64,000 nucleotides of DNA, taken from the NCBI GenBank assembly GCA_008729055.1, contig SDUX01000004.1:6650559-6714558 (forward strand), in the 5' to 3' direction. The stretch comes from Pyropia haitanensis (lineage: Eukaryota; Rhodophyta; Bangiophyceae; Bangiales; Bangiaceae). How positions within the stretch are numbered: position 1 is the first letter of the stretch; each line of letters opens with the position of its first letter. Under the pieces are notes generated by a model. The model was not told the DNA's origin and made no database searches. It saw only the letters and a program-made list of their open reading frames with translations. The translations under genes were made by a program, and so were the position numbers. This document shows positions 52,887 through 63,651 of this stretch, one piece after another.

Positions 52887-55584
52887 CTGTCGTGCATCCG
52901 TGGTGACGGTGGGGTGGGGGACGGGCGAGGGGTAGGGGGAAGCGGTTGGCACCGGCGGCGACGACGGTGGCGGCGAGATAAAAAAAAAAAAAAATGGAAG
53001 GCTGCCACAGCGTCGGGTGGCCAGCGTCAGCACGGCGCCCACAGCGACGACGGTGCGCGGACACCAAAGGTATGTACACCAAGGACACAACGGACGGGGA
53101 CGGTCGCGGCGGGGACCGCGCGTGTGCCAGCGCCAGACGCCTCGCCAGCGCTCATAAAGGTGCTCGACTCGCGACTGGGCGGATCGGGCGGAGGAGGGGG
53201 GGCTCGCGGCGGGGGGAGCAGCCAGCTGCCTGTGGACACGCGTGCTTGTCGGTGCGCCGCCAGGCCACGGTGGGGCGGCCCGTCGGGTCGTCGGGCGTCC
53301 CCCCCCAGCTGGAGCCGACCAACCCGCGCTCACCACTGGGTGCTCTGCGGGGTGTGGGTGGGCGGGTGGCGCCCCACCGGTGGCAACGCCATCGCTCGCT
53401 TGTGTGGCGGCGGGAGTGTACAGCAGGGTCGTGCCGGTCGTGCGAGGCGGTGCGGTACCGCCCTCAACGTTGGCAGCCGCCTGCTACTGTACGTAACGGG
53501 CTCCCGGGCGGCGACACTGGTGGGAAGGGGGGTGGTGGGTGGGGGGTGCGCCGGCGCGGCGGGGCGTGCTGGTGTGGGGTGGTGGCAGCGGCCGGAAAGG
53601 TGGGCGGACGACGCCACCCGCCCACGCACAAGCGCCCTGCGCGGGCGCGCCCGCCGTGCCCGGACGGCACCGGGCGGCCACGATCGGGGGAGGCACTGCG
53701 GGGGAGGGGGGACGGCACACGCTCCACCCACCCACCCCACCGCCGCCACGACGGGAGCCGGGGGGGCCTGTAGCTGATGGGTGCGCCGCCGACTCGCCGC
53801 ACGAGCCCGCAGGGAGCGAGCGACCAGGTGGGGTGCGGTGGTCCACAAGAACAAGAGCGGGCCAAGCGAGCGACTTTTTCAACAGCTGAAAATGAAGGAC
53901 GGGCGACACTGGGAGCAGACGTCCCACGGGGACGCGTGTGGCGCGCCTCCGAATCGCAAATGACAGTGCCGCCGTGGGTCCGCCAGAGTACAGTCGTGCC
54001 GGATCCGCTGCGCCCCCGTGGGTGGTGGGGAACTCGCTCGTGTCCATGGAATCGGAAAGGCCGCGGGCAGGGGCGATTGGCGAGCCGGTCTGCGGGACGG
54101 TTGACGCCTGGCGGCAAGCGGATATCCGGCGGCGGCGCGAGCGAGGAGGAGTGGAGACGGTGGGGTGCGGGTGGGGGGCAAGGAATGGGGTGACAGCTGC
54201 GGCACCCGCCGACTACGCTGCGGCCGCCACGGTCGCGCGCGCCGCGGCACGGGCGTCGCTGTCTGCGGCGGCCCCATCAGACAGCCGCGGTGGAAATCCA
54301 GCTGTCCCGGTCCTCATTGCCACCGTCACGCCGCCCCCTTTTGTTGGACCAGACCTGTGAAAGGGCTGGACTTGTCTGGCGGCAGTGACAGCGCTCACCG
54401 TTTTTATTCTTTTTTGCTGGGCGGGGGGAGGAAGGGAGTAGTGCTTGCGCAATCGAAATGATGAAAACTGCAACGAGCCTGCAAGGAGAACCCCCGCCAC
54501 CCACCCCGGCCATACACCCCACTCGCCCATTGGCCGAGTGCCCTCCTCATCTGTCGGGCGACACGACCACCCACCTTGACACGGTGACAGAGAGCAGTGC
54601 CGCGAAGAGGCCTCGCCGGCGGTGACCACCCCCACACTGTTCATACTCCAAGCCCATCTGGTCCCCCGCCGCCGCGGCGCGTGGCACTGGGCGCTCGGGC
54701 GCTCACGACGGCTGCCGCCAAACGACCGCTGTGGGCCCACTGTATGCCGGGCTGCCCTGCCCTGCACGCTGACCACACTGTGGCCGGCAGCGTGTTGGTT
54801 TGCGGTCAGCGCACCCACCGCCGCGCCATTCGACCGCAGCCGGTGCCCGTGGGTCACACGGTCTGGTCATGGAGGTCTCGCTCCCCTCGCCGTGGCAAGT
54901 GGTGGATGTCGCCAAATCGTGACGTCCGTCCGCCAACTCCCGTCGTCGATCGAGTGCGCCAACGGGTCCCACTGCAACGTACTTGCGAGCAATTGCACCG
55001 CGCATCGCCACGTGGTGCGTGGGGGGATCCCTTGTCGGCCACAGAGTATCAGCGGACCGCTTCCGTCAGAGTGTCCAAGGGATCTGGGAGGCAACGGCCG
55101 ACCGGCCGCCGTTGGGGGTCCAACGGATCTGTGGCCGGCCGCGGCCCGACCCGCCGCCGCGCAGGGGTGTCTGTGCCCTCCCAGACCGCCGTGATGGGCT
55201 TCTCTTGGGTGCGTGGCAGCGACGCCGCCCGCCGCTGCCGCGGCGGCGGCCGCCCGCCCCCCCACCCAATTCACCCGCGTGCCACGCCGGCGGTGCCGCC
55301 GCCGCGAGGCCGCCGCCGCCGCCCGCCGATCCGCCACCACCGCCAGCCGCCGGGCGGGGCGGCACCAGGGGGCGGAGGGGTCGCCGGCCCGACAGGGCGA
55401 CCCCCCCCCCCCCCCGCCCCCTCTTCCCCCCTTCCTGCTCGCTCTCTAGAGCGGCTGCGGCCTCGGCGGCGTCTGCGCACGAGAAGAGCACCCCAAAGGG
55501 ATTCCCGCTGCCGCCGCTGCCGCCCTCCCCCCTTCCCCCCCGGCTGTGTACTGTGGTGCACCTCCCCCGCTGCCTCGGCCGTCC
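52887..55584. other. Intergenic region, no supported gene
   Basis: Should contain the first exon and promoter of the four-helix protein. (A)14 lies at 52980-52993. A 140-codon plus-strand frame (53938-54360) and overlapping frames elsewhere are unconvincing. 54380-54480 is locally AT-rich. 55380-55580 is C-rich and leader-like ahead of the ATG at 55585. Confidence 0.45.
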
Positions 55585-56484
55585 ATGGAATCCCCCTGTC
55601 AGGTGTACCGCAAGGCCGGGCTGTACACGAGTCCCGGCTATTCCGCCCACCCCGAGACGGCTGCCGCCGCGGCGCTGCCGGCCACGGAGCAGGGCCGTCC
55701 CGCGGGGGCGCGCCTCCCTTCCCCCCCCCCCCCCCCCCCCCACTTCTCCCTCCTTTCTCCGCCCTCCGTGTCACCGCACAGTAGGAAACTGGCGGCGGCG
55801 TGGCGGGCAGACCGTCTCGGCAACCAGACACGCTCGGCGTGCCGCTGCCGCGAGGCCGCCGCCGCGTGCGTCTGCGCGCCCACCTCGGTCTCCCGGTGCA
55901 TCGCGCGCCGCCGCCGCCGGCCGAGCGCGGCCCTTGTCCGTGCCGCGTGGCAGCCGACGCAGCGTCTGGCCAGCGGGGGTGCCGGTGGGGGGGACACCCG
56001 CGGCGGCGTGCCGGCGTCGGTGTCACCCCCCTCGTCATTGCTCGACCGGCACCTCCCCCGCCCCCCCCCCCCCTCGCCCCCTCCTTGCGGCATCACGACC
56101 GGTGGGGGGGCGGCGGCGGCGGCGGCAGCCGACGTGGCCCCCCCCCGTTGCGTGCGTGCGCGTGGCGTGCCGCGCGCGCGGCGGCGTCCGTGGCCGCCCG
56201 CCACTGTGCCGCACGTGGGCGCCGCCGCGGCCTGCCGCGGTTTCCCCCCCCCCCCCCCCCCCCCCCCTCCCTCCTCGCTCCTGCGGTATCCCCTCTCCCG
56301 TTCCGCCCTCGCTCTTGCTATACCATCCCGGCGACGAGGACGCTGCCGGGGGAGGCTGCCAATGGGTGGTGCTGGGTGGACCGCAAGGCGAAAAGGAGGG
56401 GGGGGGTGGGGACCGCACGCGCGGGGGGGGGGGGGGGGCGGCCGGGGGGGGGGGGGGGGGGGGGTGCGCCAGACCGGCGGCTGA
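55585..56484 (+). CDS. Possible hypothetical protein (weak, probably frame-broken)
   Basis: ATG 55585 (gtccATGG) after a C-rich leader opens MESPCQVYRKAGLYTSPGYS, then SAHPETAAAAALPATE, which reads like protein. A C run at 55723-55740 follows, and further on RLGNQTRSACRCREAAAACV and ALVRAAWQPTQRLASGG remain in the same frame to about 56000. Beyond that, long C and G runs dominate and the frame becomes arbitrary before a stop at 56484. No domain recognised. A true gene with homopolymer breaks is possible; the end given is only that of the open frame. Confidence 0.33.
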   Translation: MESPCQVYRKAGLYTSPGYSAHPETAAAAALPATEQGRPAGARLPSPPPPPPHFSLLSPPSVSPHSRKLAAAWRADRLGNQTRSACRCREAAAACVCAPTSVSRCIARRRRRPSAALVRAAWQPTQRLASGGAGGGDTRGGVPASVSPPSSLLDRHLPRPPPPSPPPCGITTGGGAAAAAAADVAPPRCVRARGVPRARRRPWPPATVPHVGAAAACRGFPPPPPPPPPSSLLRYPLSRSALALAIPSRRRGRCRGRLPMGGAGWTARRKGGGGWGPHARGGGGGGRGGGGGGVRQTGG

Positions 56485-57437
56485 GGACGGGAAGCGCGGG
56501 CGGGGGGCGGGCATTGCTGCCGGCGTGCCGCGCCCGCCTCGCGCCGAGCCACTGTGCCGGCCACGAGGGCGGCGGCGTGGCCGGCGGCAGCCCCGCTGCC
56601 GGGCTGGCACGTCGCCACAGCGGTGGCCAGTGGGCCGGCACGGGACGCCCTCTCCCCCCCCCCCCCCCCTCCCCCACCCCCCCGCCGACCATAACCAAAA
56701 GGCTGACGCGTCGGCCTCACAACGTCGGATGGGCGGCGCGCCAGCGTCGGTGGCCGCCCCCCATCCCCCCCCCCCCCCCCCCCCCCCACCCAGCAGCAGC
56801 CGGCGGCCACCCCTCGCTCCGCGCTGTGAATCCGTCCCGCCCGCCCTCCCCCCCCGCCCGCCGCCGCGACCGCGGCGGCAGGCCGACGGCGGCCGCCCGC
56901 GTGGTGGCTTCCTCCCCGTCGCCGTCGTCCCCCCCCCCCCCCCCCCCCCCGGCGGCGTCCCCCCCCGCCGGGACCAAGCGGGGGACGCCCGCGACGATGG
57001 CGGCCGGCCGCGGCGGGCGGCGCAACGCCCCCACGCGCACTGCAGCGGGCGGCGGATGGGCGCGTCGGCGGCCGGGCGGGCGACGGCGACAGCCACAGGC
57101 GCCGGTTCCCCCCCCCCCCCCCTTCCTTCCCTCCCCCCCCACGCCGGCGGCAGCCCCCCCACCAAAAAAACACCTTGGCAGCAACGTGTCCAGCGTGCGC
57201 GGCCGGCGCACCCCCACCCACACACCCCCCACCCACCCCCCCCACCCCCCCCGCGGCTCCTCCCCTCACAGCTGCGTCCCCCCCCCCCCGCCGCGGCCCG
57301 CCACCAACCGCCGCCGCCGCCGCGCCCCACTCCTGCCATCCCGCCGACGCGGCGCCCACCGTGGCCGGGGTGCCCCCCCCCCCCCCCCCGCGCCGCCCAC
57401 CCACCCACCCGCCCACCCGCCCGCCCGGCCGCCGGCC
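56485..57437. other. Low-complexity GC-rich region
   Basis: G runs (56421-56464) and many C runs up to 20 bases. Six-frame openness is expected from composition. Possibly the continuation of a broken gene from 55585; nothing recognisable. Confidence 0.4.
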
Positions 57438-57767
57438 ATGGATTTTCCATCCGCCCGCCCGCCGCCGCGGGCGGCGGTCGCGCGGCGGCGGCGCGGCCAG
57501 ACCGGGCGGCGGCCGCCGCCGCCGCGGCGGCTCGGTCCGGCGGCGGCGGCGGCGGCGTGGCCACCGCCGGTGGCGGCGGCCGCGTCGGGCACGCCGCCGC
57601 CGGGGGGGGGGGGGGGGGGGGCCGCCGCCGCCGCCGCCAGCCCGGCGTGGCACCCGCGCGGCGGGCGGGCGGCGGCGGCCGCGGGCGCTCGTGGGGGGGA
57701 ACCCGCGCGCGGCGGCCGCCGCGGGGCGGCCGCCGCTGACGCGGTCGCGGCCGCCCGCACTGTCTGA
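57438..57767 (+). CDS. Possible small Ala/Arg/Gly-rich protein (weak)
   Basis: A 109-codon frame from ATG 57438 (ggccATGG), starting MDFPSARPPPRAAVARRRRG and ending AAAADAVAAARTV. Composition is low-complexity throughout and no motif is seen; only the start context favours it. Confidence 0.22.
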   Translation: MDFPSARPPPRAAVARRRRGQTGRRPPPPRRLGPAAAAAAWPPPVAAAASGTPPPGGGGGGAAAAAASPAWHPRGGRAAAAAGARGGEPARGGRRGAAAADAVAAARTV

Positions 57768-58860
57768 GGGGGCGCTGGCGCGCCCCCGGCGTTGGCCGCT
57801 GCCACGTGCCCACCCCCCCCCTCCTCTGCGCATCTCCTCTGCTTGCCCCCCCCCCTCACCCCCCCCCGCCCCTCAGCGGCGCGTGAACCAAACCGTCCCC
57901 CCCCCACCCCCCCCCCCCCCACCCCACCTCGCACCCCCCCACCCCCCCCCTTCCCCCCCCCACCTCCCCACCCCCATCCGACTCACGCAAGGAGAAAAAA
58001 ACAACAACCAACAAATATAAGCACGCGCCCGCCACGCCAGCGGCGTCCCCCCCCCCCCCCCCCCCCCACGGCTCCGCCACGCACCCCCCCCCCCCCCCCC
58101 CCCGGGCGGCGTCTCTACGGCGGCCACGCCGCCACCTCACGCCGATGCGGGCGCTCCCGCGAGCGCGCGTCGGCCCCCTCCCGTCAATGGGGGAATTCCT
58201 GGCGGGGGGGGGGGGGGGGCCCGCCCCCCTCTCGCCGGCGGCGTCCACCCCCCCACCCACTCCCGCCCGCCGGTACAGTCCCCGCCGGGGACACGGGCGG
58301 GCGGGGTGTGCGGCGGGCGCGGGCGGGGGAGCCTGCCCACCTCTGGCCGGGGGGCGGGGGGAAGCGTGCCGCCCCGCCGCTGGGGGAGGGCGTGCCGCCA
58401 CCGCCAGCGGGGTGGGGTGGCGCGCACCACCGCCGCCGCTGTCGCGGCGGCGGCGGTGGTAGGGGCGGCGGCGGTGGCGGCGGCGGCGGCGGCTGGGGGG
58501 GGGGGTCGCCGCGGACGCGCCGTCGCGGCGGGGACGAGGCGGCCGCGTTGCCGGGATGGTGGCGGGGGGGGCGGTGGGCGTGGCCGCGCGGCGGCACCCG
58601 CGCGGGGGGGCGGGGGGGGGGTGCCGCGGTCCGGCCGGTGGGCCGACTCCACAACGACGGCTCCACGTCGGTGGGGTTCATCCCCTATCCCCTCCCCTTG
58701 GCCCGCCGACCAGCCCGCCCGCCCGCCCGCCCGCCCGCCCGCCCGCCCGCCCGCCGACCAGCCCGCCCGCCCGCCCGCCCGCCCGCCCGCCCGCCCGCTC
58801 CGCAACGTGACTTTGATTTTTTTTCCGTCGGCACCCCCCCCACAGCACCTCAAGAAAAGC
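57768..58860. other. Low-complexity C/G tracts, no gene
   Basis: 57800-58100 is C-rich with homopolymers to 19 bases; 58200-58640 has G runs and (GGC)n. No coding evidence. It ends in the CCCG repeat at 58702-58799. Confidence 0.5.
58702..58799. repeat. Compound (CCCG)n microsatellite
   Basis: Two blocks of perfect CCCG repeat, about 41 and 38 bases, each preceded by GCCGACCAG, so the unit block itself was duplicated. Non-coding. Confidence 0.88.
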
Positions 58861-61800
58861 CGAATCAGAACGGATTTGAACTATCCGAGCGGCGCGAGAG
58901 CCCAGTAAGACGAATCCTCTCTCGACGCGATCGCCAGACGGTTAGAAAGCACTGGCGACCAGTGAGACACAATCGGAAGTGCCAGTCGAGACATCGCATG
59001 GCATCTTGCCACGGTGGATCGGATATGATCTGGCGCCTACGAGGTCTGACAGGATGTTGAGCGCCATCTTCTGCTGGCGGGGCTGCTGACAATCCTGCCG
59101 GTGCCGTTGGAGGCTGGCTGGGTGGAGGAGATGTAATGGCGACGGTGTGTGACCAGCCGTAATGGTAAACCTGACCTGTAAGTGCAATGAAGTGCCTCCT
59201 TGCGGGAATAAAGTAGGCTTGTGGGCAGCAGAAACGGCCCTTCCAGATAGGAAGTTGGTGATTGTCAGCAAGTCGAGGGAATCGCTTGTGACACCCCGCG
59301 ACGGCCCGGAGCACGCACAAGGTCGACACGTGCGGTTCTGAGCAGTTCGGCCGAATGCAACGCGGACGTTTCGAGCGTCGCAGCTCGTGCGCCCCGCGGC
59401 GCAACGGTCGCAGCTGGTTCAGTCGTCACCCCGACCCCGCGCCCGCTGTCTCCCGCGCCGTTCCACCCTCGGCCGTGCTTCTAGTGCACGACGGCGCTGG
59501 CCCTTCTCACTACGCTGCCTCCGACCGACGTCGTCCTCTACATCCCCTTGACTGTTGCCACGAACGTACGTGCCTATCCCGATTGGAGGAGGGGCGGAAC
59601 CCGACATTGTGGTGCTGCGAGGGGGGACCTGTGGCATTGTTTTTGAGGCTTGGGGTCAGGGCAACGGGACGCGAGGTGGGGCGCGGCGCGGCATGGACAT
59701 CTGTATGCTGACTCGCGGATGGACAGGAGAATGAGCTGTCCCTTTTTCTTGAGGTGTGCCTGGTGCGTTCGCTTCCGGTCGGTTGCTTGCTGGTGGTGTG
59801 AGATTCTCTCGTGTCGGTCAGCGCACGATACGAGCCTGGTACGTCTCCTGTTCCCTTGTCGATTGATCGCCGGCTTCACTGCGCAGGTGTTGTTGTGTGC
59901 ACTGGTCTTGTTTGGGGGGAGACTGCGGGCGAGTTGCCGAGTCAGGGGTGAGGACGACGAGGGGAGTTGTTTGGTGATGGCTCTACCCCCGTCGGCGCGC
60001 ATGTGCAGTGCCATGTGGGGTGGGGGGCGGGGGCAGACCTGGCTGGTTGACAGGCTTGTTGGAACGTTTTGCTGATGCGAGGTGCTGACGTGATGGGCTC
60101 TTGGTGTTTGTCACTGGGTGTTTTGTTTTGCCAAGGTGTGTAGGTTTGCGGTCATGAGCGACACATGCCGTGAAGACCGCTGTTCCGTATGCCACATGGA
60201 TGCGCTGTGTATGGCTGGTTTGTGGCAGTGGAGGGGAGGGGGACGGGGGAGGTATGCATGCGGGCAGGGGGGGGCGGGGAAAGTAGGAAGAAGAACGAAG
60301 AAGTTGGGCACAACACATCTCGCGCCCGAGTCGTCCGAAGATCGCCAGGCCGATCGGATGCGCACTGGGGCCACGAACGGTGGATGACTCTGGACCACTA
60401 TTGAATCAGAGCTCTTGACCTCGTTCAGCAGAGCAATATGTTACATCCGCTATCGATGTGTATGGGATTCGAACTGGCCGACCCAACCTACTATCGGTTA
60501 ATTTGACGGCTTTCGCGAGGTGCTGTGCCCCCCCCCCCACTTCCTTCTGCCGCCCGCCGCCCGCGCGGCGGTTCTCCCTCGTCGGCGGCACGCCCCACCC
60601 CCCCCCCTGTGCTTCCCCTTTTCGTCCACCCACCACCCCCGCGCGCCCACCGGCCGCCCGCCCGGTGACCCGTGCGGACGGGAAGGCGCCGGCGGTGGCG
60701 GCCACGGCTGCGCCGGCAGAGGCGGGGGGGGGGTCGGCAGGGGGGGGGGGTGGCTCGCCCGCGACAGACCACCCCCGCCGCCGCTGGCGCGGCCGCCACC
60801 ACCGCGCGCGTGCGCGGCGGGGCGGCCGGGAACCGCCGCGGCGGGCGCGGCCGCGCGGCGGGGGGGGGGATGGCCAGCGGAGGGGGGGAAGGGGGAGGGG
60901 GAGGGGGGTGCGCGGCAGTCCGTGGCGCGCGTGCCGCGCCTTCCGCTCGTTCCCAGCGGGCGTGCCGCGCCGGGCGCCACGCCGGCGGCGATGAGGGGAG
61001 GAGGGGTGGGGGGGGGGGACGGGACCGGCCTCGCCGCGGCGCCCGCCGCGGGACACACCCCGCCCGCCGCCGCCGGCGGCCCGCCCCACTGCCGCCGCGC
61101 GGCGGCGCTGCGTGCTGCCGCGGGCGGCGTCCCCCGTCGGTGGGGGGCGCGGGCGGCCATCGCGGCGGCCGGGGATGGTTCCGGGGGGGGGGGGGGGGGA
61201 GAGGAGCGGGAATAGAGTGTCTCTGTCCCGCTCCCTCGTCGGCCGGTGGAGGGGGGGGGGGGGGGGGGAGGGGGAGGGGGGGGAGCGTCGACGCTCGCGA
61301 CGCGGCGGCGACGGGCGGAACCGCCGTGGCGGACGCGACCGCAGCGCGGCGGCGGATGTGGGGAGGGGGGGGGGGAAGGAGAGGCTGAGCAGAGGTGGGG
61401 GGGGGGGGGGGGGAGGGGGAGAGCGGGGGGGGGGACGCCGCCGCCGCCGCGACCGCCGCCGCCGCGTGGTTGGCAGCGGCTGGCGGGCCGGCCTGGCCGC
61501 CGCGACGATGGGCGGGGTGGACGCCGCCGGCTGGGGGCCGACGCGCGCCATCGTCGCCGCGCCGCCGGGCGACGGCGGGGCGGCCACCCCGCTGCGCACA
61601 CCCCCCCCCCTTTCCCCCACCCCTGTCTCCGCCGTCGCGGCGGGGGGGGGGAGGGGAGGTTGGGTGAGGTGCTGGGGGGTGGGGACGGGTCGTGGCGGCG
61701 TGGCGGCGTCGCGCCGTGCCACGCGGGGGCGGGTGGGGTGGTGGGCGTGCTGGCGTAGGGCGTGGCGTCGGCCGCCGCGGGTGGACACGCCGCCGTGGGG

Positions 61801-62221
61801 TGCGCCGGGGGGGTGGGGGGGGGGGGGGTGGTAGCCGCGTGGCCAGCCGCGGCTGCCGCGGGTGGCGCGGGGAGAGCGTGGCGGCGGGGTAGGGTGGCGT
61901 GCGCGGCGTACATAAGCGCCGGCGGGGCGGCGCGCCTGCCCCACACCACCCCGCTTCCGTACCAAAGCAGCAGCCAGCCAGCAGCCGTCGAGCCGCCCCC
62001 CACCCCCCGCACCATCCACTGCCTACCCGCCTTCCGTGCGCGTCGGCTGGCCCCCCCGCCACCCGCCTTGCGCCCACCCCAGCGCAGCCGCTCCAAACCC
62101 CGCTGCACGCCGTCGCCGCTCCTGCCGCTGCGACCACCCCACCGCCCGTCGGCGGCGTCGCTCCTCCCCTGGCCGCTTCCCCCCCCCCCCCCCCCCACCC
62201 CCGCCCCCCCTTCCCACCACC
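58861..62221. other. Intergenic region and expansin-like gene promoter
   Basis: 58861-60500 is near-balanced in composition with short frames only. 60500-61900 is GC-rich with G runs and (GGC)n. 61900-62220 is pyrimidine-rich with a TATA-like tacataag at 61909-61916, about 310 bases before the expansin-like ATG, and is probably its promoter and leader. Long minus-strand frames here (60406-62019, 60491-62821) are Pro/Arg/Gly composition effects. Confidence 0.5.
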
Positions 62222-62887
62222 ATGGCCCCACGGACACTCCTCGCGGCGGCGGCCGCCGTCGCCCTGACCGCCGCCGCGACGCTGACGCTGACGCCCACCC
62301 CCGCCGCCGCGGGCGCCTTTGGCTGGGACGACCAGTGGCGGAGCGGCCGTGCCACCTGGTACGGCGGCCCCGACGACCCGACGATGGACGAGAACGAGGG
62401 GGCGTGCATCAACCAGGGCTACGTCAAGCGCCCCGTCCACGACTACTACTCGGCGCCGTCGGATATGGCGTGGTTCTACCCCGACCAGAGCTGCACGTAC
62501 CCCAACCCGTGGGGCTGGTGGATGATGCCCCTGTGCCAGCGCTCCCACCACAGCTGCAACAACGTGTGCATGCAGCTGCGGTGCAAGGCCAAGTACAACA
62601 CGTGGAACCAGCTGGCGTACGGCAAGCAGGTGGAGCACGAAAAGTGCAAGAGCTGGGCGTCGGTCGTCGTGCAGTTTACCGACACGTGCCCGCACAACCA
62701 CCCGCAGAACGTGTCCAAGAAGCACAACTGGTGCGACAGCTGGGGCAACCCGCAGCACATTGACATTAGCTACACCGCGTGGGATACGCTCGTGGAGAGC
62801 CGCAACGTGGGGGTCATCCACATGGAGTGGCGGATCGTGGACTGCGCCAAGGGCGTCGGCCCCAAGGGGTACAACGAGTACCTGTGA
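62222..62887 (+). CDS. Secreted expansin/EG45-like double-psi beta-barrel protein
   Basis: 221 residues from ATG at 62222 (ccaccATGG). Residues 1-30 are a signal peptide (RTLLAAAAAVALTAAATLTL, cleavage after AAAG). The mature part starts FGWDDQWRSGRATWYGGPDD, the GxATWYGxxD start of expansin, EG45 and RlpA-type double-psi beta-barrels. Then come Cys-rich CINQGYV, CQRSHHSCNNVCMQLRC, and the core VVVQFTDTCP with HIDISYTAWDTLVE and GVIHMEWRIVDC, matching the barrel strands VxVxxTDxCP, HxDLSxxAF and V.YRRVxC. There is no second (expansin C-terminal) domain. The family loosens or binds wall polysaccharide or acts as a plant natriuretic-peptide-like signal; here an extracellular wall role is inferred. 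The D of TDTCP is retained. Confidence 0.88.
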   Translation: MAPRTLLAAAAAVALTAAATLTLTPTPAAAGAFGWDDQWRSGRATWYGGPDDPTMDENEGACINQGYVKRPVHDYYSAPSDMAWFYPDQSCTYPNPWGWWMMPLCQRSHHSCNNVCMQLRCKAKYNTWNQLAYGKQVEHEKCKSWASVVVQFTDTCPHNHPQNVSKKHNWCDSWGNPQHIDISYTAWDTLVESRNVGVIHMEWRIVDCAKGVGPKGYNEYL

Positions 62888-63651
62888 GCCGCCGCGCTGC
62901 CGGCACGCCGCCGCCGTCGGGCGGCCGCCGCGGCGGACGTGCCTGGCGGTTGTGGGCCGCGGCGGCCACCCGCGCCGCGGCGCCCGCTCCGCGCTGCGCC
63001 CAAGAACGCGGGTGGGGTCTCCCTTTCGAAGTGCTCGGTCGGGTCCCCCCCCCTTGCGCGCCAGCAGCTGCTTTCCCGCCCGTCCCCCCCGCTCCGCCCC
63101 ACCCTTGGACGGCCGCGGCCGCGGCGGGCGCCCGGCGACGGCGGGCGCCGCCGCTCTCGCCTCTTCCGCTCTGCCGGCTGCCGTCCTTCCCCTCCAGCGC
63201 CGCGCGCGTGGCCGCTGGTCTGTCCCGTTGGTATCTCATGTGTTATTAGGCGCGGGTGGCCGCCGGGTCGGGCCCGCGCCGCCCCACCGTTGTGCCTCAT
63301 TAGCTGCAAGCCAAACTCTCTTCCGTCCGGTAGGATTGACAGTCCGATACGGGTGCCGTGTCTCTCCCCGCGCCTCGTGCGGCGTCGCGTCTGGCTACTG
63401 CCGCCCATCCCCTCCACCCCTCCCGCGCACAAACCTCCTCCCCCCCCCCTGCTACGCACGTCTTGGGGTTGGGCCGCAGGGTGACGGCCGCCTCGCGTCT
63501 GGCCCGACCCGCCATTTCCTTTTTGTGGCGGCCCCACGGCGGGGGGGGGGGGCCGTGCCGCCCCCCGGCCAGACCCCGTTGCGGCACCCCCCCCCCCCCC
63601 CACCGGCGGTGGGGCGCTCGCGGCGGCGGCCGCGTCCGCGTCGCACCGTCG
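62888..63651. other. 3' flank of the expansin-like gene
   Basis: GC- and pyrimidine-rich with C runs; a less GC-rich patch lies at 63220-63350. No gene seen. The stretch from 63580 on may be the leader of the next gene. Confidence 0.45.

Noticed and set aside
58702..58799. CCCG repeat blocks considered as a CRISPR-like array
   Set aside because: Simple tetranucleotide repeat without spacers; the genome is eukaryotic.
58866..58945. Possible tRNA on the minus strand near GTTCAAATCC
   Set aside because: T-stem pairs poorly and no 5' acceptor strand complements the putative 3' end; no D-arm is recognisable.
60455..60500. B-box-like AGTTCGAATCC on the minus strand
   Set aside because: No matching A box, anticodon stem or acceptor at tRNA spacing; a lone B box occurs by chance.
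60491..62821. 776-codon minus-strand frame overlapping the expansin-like gene
   Set aside because: Antisense to a gene with clear domain signatures; the remainder is Pro/Arg/Gly repeat translation.
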